Shown piece by piece: positions 1 to 10,903 of a stretch of 64,000 nt of DNA. The notes below the pieces were generated by a model. That model did no database searches, was not told where the DNA came from, and worked only from the letters and a program-made list of their open reading frames with translations. The stretch comes from Armigeres subalbatus (taxonomy: Eukaryota > Arthropoda > Insecta > Diptera > Culicidae): positions 463,233,506-463,297,505 of the forward strand of contig NC_085140.1 of the NCBI RefSeq assembly GCF_024139115.2, read 5' to 3'. The position numbers and the translations under genes were made by a program. Position 1 is the stretch's first letter. Each line of letters opens with the position of its first letter.

Positions 1-93
1 TTGAACTTGTGTTGCTTGGGGAATAGATGAAGTCTAAGTGCTAAAAAAGTGAGCTAGACTTTTTTGAACTCCTTTTCGCAATAAATAGTAATT

Positions 94-225
94 TGACCAT
101 AACATCTAAGCCCGATCTGGCCAATTTTCAATAAGAAAATATGGGACATTCTGCGTCGAATGCAATTTAATGCGAGCAAATCGGTTGAGGAAAAGTGCCT
201 GAAAAATGAGTGTGTTTTTTAGCGA
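94..225 (+). repeat. single diverged monomer of the 167-bp repeat
   Basis: This stretch matches one monomer of the tandem array at 1235-2225. The shared landmarks, in order, are a 'gatctggccaattttcaat' block, 'ctgcgtcgaatgcaa', 'gcgagcaaatcggttgag' and 'ctgaaaaatgagtg'. It is followed by 'taatccacct', which also opens the repeat copy at 48497. It is most likely an older stand-alone copy of the same interspersed element. Open frames here are by-products of the repeat. Confidence 0.7.
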
Positions 226-429
226 TTTTTCCATAAAAAAACCCGACTTAATCCACCTACAGTGAACGCAACCCTTCTTACACTTTTGAATGGTTGTGTG
301 TGCCCAGTGCATATTACAATTTCTATGCATATGACCTTCAATTGAATATAAAATAACTGATATTATCATGCTTTTATCGATTTCAAAATAAAAATAAAGG
401 GATATTTCTGGAAATTTAACAATTTTTAA

Positions 430-1080
430 AAAATACAAAAAGACTGCAGATTTGATTTGCCGCCTTAAATGGCAATATTACAGCTTCTGTTTAAGCCCAA
501 AAGAGTTCAAATCGGGTCATAGACGGCTGAGATATTGGTGTGACAATTCTTCATTAGTAGTCTGAAAATATATCTCATATTCGTATTTCACAGATATCTC
601 TGAAACCGAATTTCCGATTGCAGAAAAAAATTAATGGGTCCAATGACAAAAACATAGCTTTCGTTTAAAGATAAAATCGCACAAATCGGTCCAAGGACGA
701 CTGAGATCTTGATGGGACATATTTTACCAATGTGTGAAGTTGATACGTCTAATGCTTTATGTTCGTATTTCAGAGATATCTCCGGAACCCAATGTCCAAT
801 TGCAAAAACAAAATACAGTGGGTTCAATGGCAAAGTCATAGCTTTCGTTTAAAGATAAAATCATGCAAATTGGTTTACAGACGGCTGAGATTTTCATGTG
901 ACATTATTTTGTTAGTTTTCTGAAAATACACTTCATGTTCGTATTTCTCACATATCTCTGGAACCAAATGCAAAAAAAATAAACTTGTACAATGACAAAG
1001 TCATAGCTTTCGTTTAGTGTTAAAATCGTGCAAATCGGTCCACGGACGGCTGAGATCTTGATGTGACATTTTTGTAACGC
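430..1080 (+). repeat. second short tandem array, about 165-184 bp period, four diverged units
   Basis: The block 'agctttcgtttaaag', followed about 30 bases later by 'caaatcggt' and 'acggctgagat', recurs at about 482, 657, 841 and 1006. Spacing is 175, 184 and 165 bases. Units differ by many substitutions and small indels, so the array is old. Its layout mirrors the 167-bp array downstream and it ends in the same CA-rich tract, so it is probably a sister variant of the same element. No protein is credible here. Confidence 0.75.
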
Positions 1081-1200
1081 ACACACATACGCACACACGC
1101 ACACACACACATACATACATGTGCTCAGTTCGTCGAGCTGAGTTGATTGGTATATACGACTTGGGTCTCCGAGCCTCGGATAAAAAGTCGGTTTTTCAAG
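1081..1200 (+). repeat. CA-rich microsatellite plus 3' cassette of interspersed repeat
   Basis: An imperfect CA/TA dinucleotide run is followed by 'gttcgtcgagctgagttgat' and 'ggtatatacgacttgggtct'. The same cassette follows the CA tract at 2293, 4019 and 48745. It marks the 3' portion of one interspersed repeat family. Confidence 0.7.
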
Positions 1201-1234
1201 CCATCTTTATACCCTTCTTAGGATGTAAGAAGGG

Positions 1235-2225
1235 TAAAAATGGTATAATTTTCGATCCCATAGTCCGATATGGCCAATTTTCAATAGGAAACAACGGGAC
1301 AGGATTCTACGTCGAATGCAAATCGTCGAATGTTGTGAGCAAATCGGTTAAGGATATGTGCCCGAAAAATGAGTGATATTTTCTACGCGATTTTTTCGTA
1401 TGAATTTGTATTTTGGCCATAACTTTCGATCCCATAGTTCGATCTGGCCAATTTCAAATAGGAAACAATGGGACAGGATTCTGCGTCGAATGCAACTTGT
1501 TGCGAGCAAATCGGTTGAGAATAAGTGCCCGAAAAATGAGTGACATTTTTTACGCGATTTTTTTGTATGAATTTGTATTTTGGCCATAGCTTCTGATCCC
1601 ATAGTCCGATCTGGCCAATTTTAAATAGGAAACAATGGGATAAGATTCTGCGTCGAATGCAACTTGTTGCGAGCAAATCGGTTGAGAATAAGTGCCCGAA
1701 AAATGAGTGACATTTTTTACGCGATTTTTTTGTATGAATTTGTATTTTGGCCATAGCTTCTGATCCCATATTCCAAGCCGGACAATTTTTGATATGAATC
1801 AATGGCACAGGATTCTGCGTCAAATGCAACTTGTTGCGAGTGAATCGGTTAAGGATAAGTGCTCGAAAAATGAGTGACATTTTTTACGCGATTTTTTTGT
1901 ATGAATTTGTATTTTGGCCATAGCTTCTGATCCCATAGTCCGATCTGGCCAATTTCAAATAGGAAACAATGGGACAAGATTCTGCGTCGAATGCAACTTG
2001 TTGCGAGCAAATCGGTTGAAGATAAGTGCCCGAAAAATGAGTGACACTTTTTACGCGATTTTTTCGTATGAATTTGTATTTTGGCCATAACCTTCGATCC
2101 CATAGTCCGATCTGGCCAATTTCAAATAGGAAACAATGGGACAGGATTCTGCGTCGAATGCAATTTGTTGCGAGCAAATCGGTTGAGGATAAGTGCCCGA
2201 AAAATGAGTGACATTTTTTGAGTAG
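1235..2225 (+). repeat. 167-bp tandem repeat array, about six units
   Basis: The anchor 'tggccat' inside 'gtattttggccat' falls at 1414, 1581, 1748, 1915 and 2082, an exact spacing of 167 bases each time. Each unit contains 'cccatagtccgatctggcca', 'ggaaacaatgggacaggatt', 'gcaacttgttgcgagcaaat' and 'gcccgaaaaatgagtgacat'. Neighbouring units differ by a few percent. Because 167 is not a multiple of three, successive units shift frame, which explains the overlapping minus-strand open frames. The array is bounded on the right by a CA tract and the 3' cassette, so it looks like an expansion of an internal monomer of a dispersed element. Confidence 0.9.
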
Positions 2226-2230
2226 TTTTG

Positions 2231-2254
2231 CGCACACACACACACACATACACA

Positions 2255-2290
<36 letters not shown>
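2231..2290 (+). repeat. (CA)n microsatellite
   Basis: About 60 bases of nearly pure CA dinucleotide with a few TA interruptions. It lies between the 167-bp array and its 3' cassette. The same position in the copies at 1081, 4008 and 48705 is also CA-rich, so the tract is part of the element. Confidence 0.95.
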
Positions 2291-2294
<4 letters not shown>

Positions 2295-2423
2295 TCACCT
2301 CAATTCGTCGAACTGAGTCGATTGGTATATAACACTATGGGTCTCCGGGCCTTCTATAAAAAGTTTGTTTTTGGAGCGATCATATAGCCTTTACCGTATA
2401 CTTAGTATACGAGAAAGGCAAAA
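2291..2423 (+). repeat. 3' end of interspersed repeat (terminus 'cgagaaaggcaaaa')
   Basis: The segment runs from 'gacatcacctcaattcgtcg' through 'ggtatataacactatgggtc' and 'ttctataaaaag' to 'tatacgagaaaggcaaaa'. The same end occurs at 48745-48873, about 53449-53463, and in reverse at 17912-18010. I recognise this as a very common Aedes repeat but cannot assign a class; it encodes nothing. Confidence 0.75.
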
Positions 2424-2678
2424 CATCATAATTTATTATCACACATGTTTCGTGTATAGTTTACATTTATTTTAACAAGTTCACAGAAAACAACATGCTT
2501 GAAAACATTCTCTGAAGCTTCATACATCCTGTAGTATGATGTGGTTCCATCAGACACCGAATTGTCATCGAATGCATAGTAGGGATGCTCAAAATGTGTT
2601 CTTTTGTTCCAGGTGATATCTTTTTTGTGTTTTTTCAATATTTCCATCATCACTACAATGAATAGATATCCACCCTTA

Positions 2679-2811
2679 TTCTTGTTTACGGACGAACAAT
2701 ACTTTCGAACGAATGCGATTCGTTCGAACCGTTCCTCCATTTGATTTTGCTGGCGTAAACGAGAATGCACTTCAACTTTCGTTCGAACGCGCGTTCGTAC
2801 GTAAACAAGAA
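2679..2811. mobile_element. MITE, 133 bp, TA-flanked
   Basis: The left end 'ttcttgtttacggacgaac' is mirrored by the right end 'gttcgtacgtaaacaagaa' with one mismatch. TA dinucleotides lie immediately outside (2677-2678 and 2812-2813), as expected for a Tc1/mariner-type target duplication. The interior is itself partly palindromic around 'ttcgaacgaa'. There is no coding capacity. Confidence 0.75.
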
Positions 2812-2949
2812 TATGGTTGATTTATTTTGGTAATGAAATATAAGTATATCTCTGAAATAGCATTTTTCTAAATCCGTTGATTTACTCCCACAGCTCTAGT
2901 GAAAAATTGTCATCCCCAGATACATTTTTTTGTTATGTCCAGAAACTAG

Positions 2950-3720
2950 AAGAGATGGCTAAGAGGTTTGTAAAAAAAAACTGAGAAAATCGGTTGAAAA
3001 ACCACTATCCGCGTAAGTTTTTTTAGCGAATAAATCCTAGTGTTAATCAACGCTTCTGCAGCTGCCTTCGTGGGTTGCCTACGCTGAACTGCTGAGTCGG
3101 TTTTCGAATGATGATTTAAAAATCCTTCATACTTGTTGCCGCCAGATTTCGGGCCACTGAATGGTGCAACCATGACAGTACTGGCATTTTCCACTGTTCA
3201 CAGCACACACCCAAGTGCTGAAGTCTACCAGATTGCCAGATACCAGGTTGTCGCGGCTATACCTCGCCCAGTCCAGCTTGAGTGCTGATAATAGACAGGC
3301 TTCCATGGTAGCGACTAAATTTTCAACTGCAAGAGCGAAGTTAACTACGGTGTCCATTTTTTCCATGTTAGGAGATGGAAGAGCCCTGATCTTGATTATG
3401 GACAGGATAATAGGCTCTGGTCTGCATATAGCATTTTTAACGTAGCTATCACGCCATCCACATTTGATGGATAATAGACGACATCTTACAGCTTCCAAGG
3501 CCTTGCTGAATAGGCATTTTTTTTTGTTTTTGCATGTTTTTTTTTCTGATGAGAAGCTGCACATCTGGGTCGACGTATTAAAAACGGAATTAAACAGGGG
3601 CCAATCTTCAGAATTGCCGTTATCCCTGGAAGATCCCTGGAGACGACCTGGCTGGCAGCAAACTGACTTCGATTCAGTATACAAACCCTTTCGTTTCCTA
3701 GTGGCACGAAATGTTGATGT
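2950..3720 (-). pseudogene. BEL/Pao retrotransposon gag fragment, broken
   Basis: Read on the minus strand, this region matches the gag region of the BEL/Pao element at 42950-43640 in order. There is a block before 'DWPLF', then 'YGRPE/CRPEPIILSII'-type sequence, then 'IRALPSPNMEKMDTVVNFA' and 'AVENLVATMEACL'. The matches fall in different reading frames, so there are several frameshifts, and no protease or polymerase part follows. It is a decayed fragment from a different BEL lineage, not a host gene. The limits are approximate. Confidence 0.7.
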
Positions 3721-3789
3721 TGTGGATTATTTGCCGGATACAGTATCGTTTACTAAAATCTTCGCTGTGTTGAACTTAATCTAGAATTA

Positions 3790-4058
3790 AACCCTGATTA
3801 ATCCACTAGCGGATGGTGCCTTTCTCGTGGTAATTAAAAAAAATGCATTTTGGCCATTGTTATTGAGCCCATAGTCCGATCTGGTCAATTTTCAAATGAA
3901 AACAATGGGTAAGTGAATATTCTTCGTCGAAGGCATCTTGTTGCAAACAAATCGGTTGAGGATAAGTGCCTGAAAAATGAGTGAGATTTTTTAGCGCGCC
4001 GCTAAGACACACACACAGACATCACCTCAATTCGTCGAACTGAGTCGATTAGTCGAAA
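3790..4058 (+). repeat. short copy of the interspersed repeat with one 167-bp monomer
   Basis: The order is 'attaatccactagcg' and 'ggtgcctttctcgt', one diverged monomer ('ccgatctggtcaat', 'acaaatcggttgaggataag', 'ctgaaaaatgagtga'), a short CA run, then 'cctcaattcgtcgaactgag'. This single-monomer copy gives a model of the element before tandem expansion. Confidence 0.7.
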
Positions 4059-7000
4059 TCACATAAAAAAGATTAAAAAGAACTTAAATCTTCATAATCG
4101 TCTCAGAATGACCCCCTGTTTAACCAAAGGAGGAAATCGTACGTTAAAATTTACTACCTAATTGTTACCTAAACGACAAAGCCATTAGTACTCTACGTTA
4201 ATTGAATTAATCGTGACAATGAAGATGGTCTTACTTTTAAGATCGAATTATGTAGATTTTGATTAGGTTCTTATACAGAAAATATCACAAATACTGATTA
4301 TGAGTAGGTACATTTTCCACATCCATTTCTCTGATATGGTTAATTTTGTTTAATGTTTATGAAATTCATTGGATTTATAACAGTTGGTTATTGAATTAAT
4401 ATACTTTATACTCACTGGATTACTGATTTCATGACTACTTTTCAATATATGTAGTTTAAAATATTATATCAACATTCAACAAGCCGAATGCAGCTGGTAA
4501 GTGAAACCAAAATATACCAATGGCAATTATACACGCATCAAAAGAGCAATAAGTGACAACGCGTAGCACGGTGGTCGCTTGTGAGCATCACTTTAGTTAC
4601 TAATTTCATAGTTCCATCGTCTTCCCAGCTTTATGCACCGAAAAGCGCCCGCAATCTCATCAACGTGTTAATGTTTCCATTTTTCCCTATTTTATTGTGC
4701 GTCTTATGCTCTTACGGCTCAACGTGTCCGCTGATGCATCGTCTTCGGTCGCGCTACGTAGTTGGTGTTATGATTGATGTATTTCAGCTGTCACATATGA
4801 CACTAAACACGCTTCCGAATGTATAACTGCGATGACATTTTGAAAAGATCGGCTGACAAAACTATTATATTACTGACAGATAAAGATAGTGAGTGTCGCA
4901 AATGTTCCCTTCTGGCTTGTTCTGCTGTCTGCGGAGATCGCGGCCTCTCGACATCAGCATCCAGCAGCCAGCAGCGGTGGGGTCGTACCCCAGCATAAGT
5001 GAAAACAAATGGTTAAGCGTGCGCGACGACTCAAATCGGTCACAGCAGCCACCAAGAACGCGAGAAGGGTTATTATTGTTGTTGATCTTTTCGGCTTGAA
5101 AAGATGTAAATTAAGAAAGTCATAATAATAATCGATTAGATTAGACGCGGTGTTTACTAAACAGCGGCACAGTTGAGCTTGTTACTTATTTTTCTTTTCC
5201 CCAACCGGTAAGACGGAAAGGAGTGACTTCTCTTTCATCAGAGAAATTTTTTATGCCTTTTCTGTTACATCTCCGTACCCTTCATCTGTTGGGTTCTACA
5301 TATGCATAGGTAGACTGCGCGTGGTAAAGAGGAAAATGTCATCAAGATTCGTTTGACTTTTAGCGCTTAACCCGTTCTGAACGTGAGTCAAAGATGTGTG
5401 GATTATTGTTTTCATCAAAAAGCATCATCAACTAATTTTCCTCATTTGAGTCTACATGTCGCGTTTTATGAGGAACGATATTTTATTTCAACCCTCTTCG
5501 CAGTTCGATTCGTGCCGAAAGATTGAGCTCACATTTGTGTCTTGTGACGGGTGTTGGTGGGAGTCGCACGAAACCGATCCGTTGCTTCGAGGCAATGGTT
5601 TAAAGTGGGAAATCAGAAATAGATTTATAGGCGCGGTAATGTTGATTTATATTCTTTAGGAAGTTGTTTGACAAGTCGTTGTTATCGATATGTTTATGAA
5701 TGAACATGCCTTGATACAAATATGGTCATTTACAGCTCAATAATATAGAGTTTAAAGCCTGTATGAAATCACCAAAAAGATTTCAAATATTCAGCAAAGT
5801 AATAATTCAAATTCATTTAACTACACTGCAAGTAATATATCCTTGACAAAATATGAAGCTCAAACCAAAAAAAAATAATGACTTGTCATAAGACGAGTTA
5901 GTATTATCCCACGGGCTTAATGTTTACAACGTGATGGAATTGGGTAGGTAATTTTATAAAAATTAAAATTGTTATAATAGAACTCGATTAAAAATTACTT
6001 GAATCAAGTATGGTACAATACAGCTTTTGATGCAGACAAGACTATCGTCCTAGAACCTCAGTAACATAACTCCCATTTCGAGTGAATCATTTTTTTTCTT
6101 CTCAAAACTACCTTTCTTGCCCTTCTGTCATTATTCTATCATATTGAATCCATTATCTAGTAGAAAAAAAAGAATTGCAAATTAGATAAACTTTGACCTC
6201 TCTAATGGACATCTGTTTCTCTTCCCTCCGTCGATGGCAATCAATTTCTGTCATGATTTATTCAGCAATTATATGATTTTGTTTTCTCTTTAGGCACTCG
6301 ATCCCTGGTTGTGTACAACATAGCTGTAGATCCGACAATCATCCAATTTTGCACTGCTGATACAATATGTGGATACGTGTGCGCTTTCGAGTGACCCGAG
6401 TTCTGGCTTTATTGGGCAATCTACCTAAAACACATTAGTTCCATACATATTTTATCACAAATTTATATCAATAAACATGGATACAAATACTACATCCTAT
6501 TTCGTGGACACACAGAGGAATGATAATTGAAAATATATTTGTAGTAATACACCCCGAAAACAGAACTCACCCCATGGGACTCAAACCGGGAAAATCGCTT
6601 TTTACCTCTCCCGCTCTGTCCCTCAAATTTCGTTATGCTCTTTGCAATTCCATTTTCGTTTGAATTGCGTGCGAGACGAAAAAAAGTAAATATATCTTTT
6701 CAAATTTATCCTTCGTCCTTTATTAATGTTTACTCTATTTTGTCACAGTGTTTCATTTCTATTGTGTATAAATATACTCTTCTCATCAAACATCCTTTAT
6801 TCGGGATATCAGCGAAGCACGGTAGGGTGGTTATAGGAAGGAGACATTACCACACTTCCCAACCGGTACCCGTTTACACCGTCATTCAATACGATATTGA
6901 ATCGAGGAGACCGAGACGAAGAGATCCGATAACGCAGCTCAGGTCGGTTACATGACGATTACGTTCCGGTGACTGACTTCCACCCATTTACCATATTATT

Positions 7001-7840
7001 TTTTATCCGTTTTCGAAGCATGCTTCTCAATCCAACGAGATACATATTGAAACACTGTCGCATCTAGATTTTCAAACCAACTTGGAACGGGAAACATCAG
7101 GGACCACAGAGTCCTGCATGTTACGATATGTCATGATACGTACTAGTATGGATGAGTAAAGCAATAAAAAATCGTAAAAATGACATCTGTCAAATGAATT
7201 AAGTGTGAAATTATAAACAAGTTATTGGGCATTCCTTGCTATGAAGGACGCAATTATTCGTAAATTTATAAAAGGGAAACACTTGCGTCGGGAAACGTAG
7301 TGAGGGAGGGTCTGTGACGGAAGTGATCCGAAGGGATGAGTCTAATGTAGAAAGCGAGATGAAAGAATATTTATTGTTTGACTAGTGTGAAATAATCTGG
7401 TGAAAAAATATTAGCGGTGTATGCACGTTGTGGAGTAAAATGATACTCTTATTTTCCTATCTGTTTAAGAGGGTGTTTTCTGACTGAGAAACTGTCGACA
7501 GTGTCTCAGCAAAAATGAGTGGTGTGGAAATTAAAAGGATAATGCAAACATTTAATCAACTCGGTCAACCGTGATGGGTATAATTTTCTGTATGAGGGGT
7601 TCGTTAGTCTCCTCACTGATATTACATTCTCTCTGGAACTTCGTGATTGAATCTGTAAGACACAGTTTTGGTCACTTATTTCTCGTGGTTGTATGATCCA
7701 GTACATTTGTTTTTATATAATTGTAATTTTATTGATTATGATAAATAGTTAGAATAAAACTTCAGATGACATGAAAATATGGCAAAATTGATGACATTTA
7801 GTTGTCAATTGACTTTACAAATTGATTGTAAATTGAAACT
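4059..7840. other. non-coding stretch, nothing recognised
   Basis: AT-rich sequence with only short chance open frames. I saw no protein motif, paired splice signals, tandem repeat or terminal inverted repeat. It may hold regulatory DNA or very old repeats; the sequence does not say which. Confidence 0.5.
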
Positions 7841-7854
7841 AGATAATATTAACG

Positions 7855-7965
7855 GTGTTCTTCAGTATCTCGTAGTCGAGTCAAGTACGAGACACTGAAG
7901 ACGACCTTACTGTTGAGGTTGAAATATGTGTCTGTCAAAGTACAATCAAGTGGTGAATTTATTTC
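7855..7965. repeat. interspersed repeat, first of three copies
   Basis: Contains 'gagtcaagtacgagacactg' followed by 'gaagacgaccttactgttga' and 'ggttgaaatatgtgtctgtc'. The same words occur at 12234-12290 in this orientation and at 33995-34100 in reverse. It is a dispersed family without coding potential. Confidence 0.65.
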
Positions 7966-8930
7966 TGAAGAATATCTGAATAAATTCCAAAACAAAATTT
8001 GAAACAATTTCCCGTGAAAATTTAAAAAAAAAATCCAGTACACATACCAATTTTTATGTGGAAATTTTATAAAATCTTTGGAGTAAAAAAGACTCCCGTG
8101 GAAAGTTCAGAGTATTTCCCGTCAAAAATCCAAAAAGCTTGGAATAATTTCCTAGAGATTAGGATTTTTTCGGCGAAAATAAAAAATTCTTCTGTTAATG
8201 TCTTAAAAATATTCTGAAAAATCTTTAGGTAACAAACGCAATAGAAAAAATTGCCACGGTGCTTCACACTGTCGGTGGCTAAATGGTATTCGGCTTGACG
8301 CCGAAAACGCCGCCGACCAAAATTGTGACAAACACTGCCGACGATTTGTGGATCGGCGCACATCTCTAACGGTGGTCGAAACCGTCAGAACCCGAACCAG
8401 CGGGATATTTTCTAAGCTTTTATTTTACTGGAAAAAAGATTATTTGAACAAAAGTTATATTTTCAGCAACAAAAAAAATGACTCGATTATCCGGAGTAAA
8501 TTTTTTTCAACACTCCGGATAATCGAGTCCTCTCTTTAATAAATTCGTAGGAATTAATCCAGATATATGAGAATTTACAGTGTGATTGTTTGAGCTTGAA
8601 AACGCTGGGATTCCAACATTCAAGACATAACGATTTCTTGAAACCTAATGATTTTTTATCACATATCCAAGGATATTATTATCGGACAAGTTTTACCTGC
8701 ATGTGAGATAAGCATACCAAGATCATGCTGGAGGTGGCTAAGTTGTGTGTTCGGTCTAGGAAATTTTATTAATTAGATGTTTTCTCGACATTCCTATGTG
8801 GGATAGTTTTATAAAGATATTTGTGCGTTTGAAAGTAAGAAACACAAGAAAGAAAGCAAGAAAACCCAGAAAAAAATACTTACATAATTAGTGTACGGCC
8901 CCTAACCCAATTTGGAATAAAAGTTACTCG
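7966..8930. other. non-coding stretch containing one strong hairpin
   Basis: No gene is seen. The only structure is the perfect inverted repeat at 8480-8529, listed separately. Confidence 0.5.
8480..8529. repeat. perfect 18-bp inverted repeat with 14-nt loop
   Basis: 'gactcgattatccggagt' at 8480-8497 is matched exactly by its reverse complement at 8512-8529, with a T-rich spacer between. It may be two abutting transposon ends left after an internal deletion, or a very small foldback. No host function is evident. Confidence 0.8.
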
Positions 8931-8934
8931 ATTA

Positions 8935-9112
8935 TTGATCACTATGCAAATCATTCAATTTGATCATTCATAATCATTGGTCATTAATCATATCGATCGT
9001 TAATCATTAATCATACTCCAACGGTTTTTTTCATTATTCATAATCGTTAATCATTGTCAAAAATGAATTTAATCGTTAATCATTATCAGTCATCATTGTC
9101 AAAAACTAATAA
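8935..9112. repeat. degenerate 'aatcatt' short tandem repeat
   Basis: Repeated variants of 'aatcatt', 'cgttaatcatta' and 'gttaatcat' fill the stretch. It is low-complexity AT-rich DNA directly next to the MITE at 9117. Confidence 0.8.
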
Positions 9113-9116
9113 ATCT

Positions 9117-9268
9117 CGCTTAACTTTTCAAAAGGTCCTAAGTAACATTTTTTTTCATGAATTAATTTGAATAGCGCAATCAACAGAACAACATGAAAGC
9201 TTTTGATTGCAATACTCAAATGATTTCATGAAAAAAATGTTATTTAGGTCCTTTTGAAAAGTTAAGCG
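9117..9268. mobile_element. foldback MITE, 152 bp
   Basis: The left arm reads 'cgcttaacttttcaaaaggt' followed by a T-run and 'catgaa'. The right arm is its reverse complement, ending 'ccttttgaaaagttaagcg'. The arms pair over about 45 bases with few mismatches. No target duplication is clear and there is no coding capacity. Confidence 0.8.
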
Positions 9269-9339
9269 AAAAATCATTATATTGGCCCTTCTACCGTTTC
9301 AATACACATCTTTAAAAAATGGAGAATATGTGTACTAAA

Positions 9340-9490
9340 TCTGGTTGGAATTGCTCCTGAGGGTTGGGAGTTACACTGAAATGCTCGTTTTCTAAAGTCT
9401 TCCCTCTTACCCTCCTTCTTTTCCTAATAACCATTCCACCCCCTTTGTTATCCTCTCCTTAGGATAAAGAATGTGTATACCAAATCTAGA
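9340..9490 (+). repeat. left part of a pyrimidine-rich repeat, interrupted by a 1.5-kb insertion
   Basis: The words 'gggttgggagttacactgaa', 'gctcgttttctaaag', 'ccaccccctttgttatc' and 'tccttaggataaagaatgtg' recur with changes at 11115-11255 and 11395-11460. The sequence resumes at 11034 after the TIR-bounded insertion, so the insertion is younger than this repeat. Confidence 0.7.
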
Positions 9491-9554
9491 CCAACATTTG
9501 AAAAGGGCGTAAGCATAGCATATGTGATTGTACAAATCGTGGGTGGCTATACAA

Positions 9555-9824
9555 TGCTCAATTCAAGCTCCATCTGGAATAAGGGCGAATGTCGCAAGAG
9601 AAGACTCTCCCCATCGACCCCCCTTAAACAAAAGTGACAAGCAGCAGATCTCTCTGTGGTTTATCACTTCAGAACGAAAGAAAACAATGCGAACTTGCAT
9701 TCTGAGGTGATAAACTGCAAAGAAACTCCCTGCCTGTCACTTTCATTCAAATGAGGGGAAGTCGACGAAGAGAACCCTCTCCCGCGACACCCGCCCCACC
9801 AGACAGAGCTTGAATTGAGCAATC
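9555..9824. mobile_element. imperfect foldback element inside the composite
   Basis: 'tgctcaattcaagctc' on the left pairs with 'gagcttgaattgagca' on the right. A second inner pairing joins 'gtggtttatcacttcagaa' with 'ttctgaggtgataaactgc'. Chance open frames cross it in both directions but have no family resemblance. Confidence 0.7.
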
Positions 9825-10142
9825 TACTGTATATTGTCGCAAATTGGTACTTGGGATTAGTACCTTTTCCTATACAGTAGCAGTTGTACACCTGGCCACG
9901 TCCTTACAATCACGGAAGGAAGGGAAGGAATGTTAGTTCAACATCTACTAGTGAAGATGCAGGGAACCCATACTACCTTCATAGATGTCTCGGGAAGGAA
10001 AATTTGTGTTAGTGGGAAAGGTGAATAATAGGGAGCTCTATTCGACAATATAGAGCGGTTGTCAATAACAGTATATGCTGTAAAAAGTAATAAAATATAT
10101 TCAACAATTTACTTACGAACCGTCCTAAAGGAAAAACAAAAC

Positions 10143-10900
10143 AAAACACAAAATTTCGGCAAATCGCGCGATCGTTCTGCCGTCCGGAAACAAGAGCCAA
10201 CACGCACTGAACTAATTAACTTTATTACCGGCCGCGCAATGCAAAACACAAAATTTCGGCAAATCGTGCGATCGTTCTGCCGTCCGAAACAAGAGCCAAC
10301 ACGCACTGAACTAATTAACTTTATTACCGGCCGCGCAATGCAAAACACAAAATTTCGGCAAATCGCGCGATCGTTCTGCCGTCCGAAACAAGAGACAACA
10401 CGCACTGAACTAATTAACTTTATTACCGGCCGTGCAATGCAAAACACAAAATTTCGGCAAATCGTGCGATCGTTCTGCCGTCCGAAACAAGAGCCAACAC
10501 GCACTGAACTAATTAACTTTATTACCGGCCGCGCAATGCAAAACACAAAATTTCGGCAAATCGTGCGATCGTTCTGCCGTCCGAAACAAGAGCCAACACG
10601 CACTGAACTAATTAACTTTATTACCGGCCGCGCAATGCAAAACACAAAATTTCGGCAAATCGCGCGGTCGTTCTGCCGTCCGAAACAAGAGCCAACACGC
10701 ACTGAACTAATTAACTTTATTACCGGCCGCGCAATGCAAAACACAAAATTTCGGCAAATCGCGCGATCGTTCTGCCGTCCGAAACAAGAGCCAACACGCA
10801 CTGAACTAATTAACTTTATTACCGGCCGCGCAATGCAAAACACAAAATTTCGGCAAATCGTGCGATCGTTCTGCCGTCCGAAACAAGAGCCAACACGCAC
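10143..10900. repeat. 99-bp minisatellite, eight units, open on both strands
   Basis: 'aatttcggc' begins at 10152, 10252, 10351, 10450, 10549, 10648, 10747 and 10846. The first spacing is 100 bases because of one extra G, and the rest are exactly 99. Units differ by only a few substitutions (mostly g/a or c/t), so the array is young. Because 99 is a multiple of three, one frame stays open on each strand, giving arrays of a 33-residue unit (plus strand around 'KQEPTRTELINFITGRAMQ'). There is no start context, intron signal or recognisable fold, so I treat it as non-coding. Confidence 0.92.
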
Positions 10901-10903
10901 TCA

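Noticed and set aside
1348..2287. Overlapping minus-strand frames of 78-165 codons with similar peptides
   Set aside because: They are translations of the 167-bp tandem repeat in shifting frames; not proteins.
2426..2770. 114-codon minus-strand frame as a host gene
   Set aside because: Part overlaps the MITE at 2679-2811, and no domain or splice context supports it.
10143..10900. CRISPR-like array
   Set aside because: The regular spacing is of whole 99-bp repeats with no unique spacers, in an insect genome; a minisatellite.
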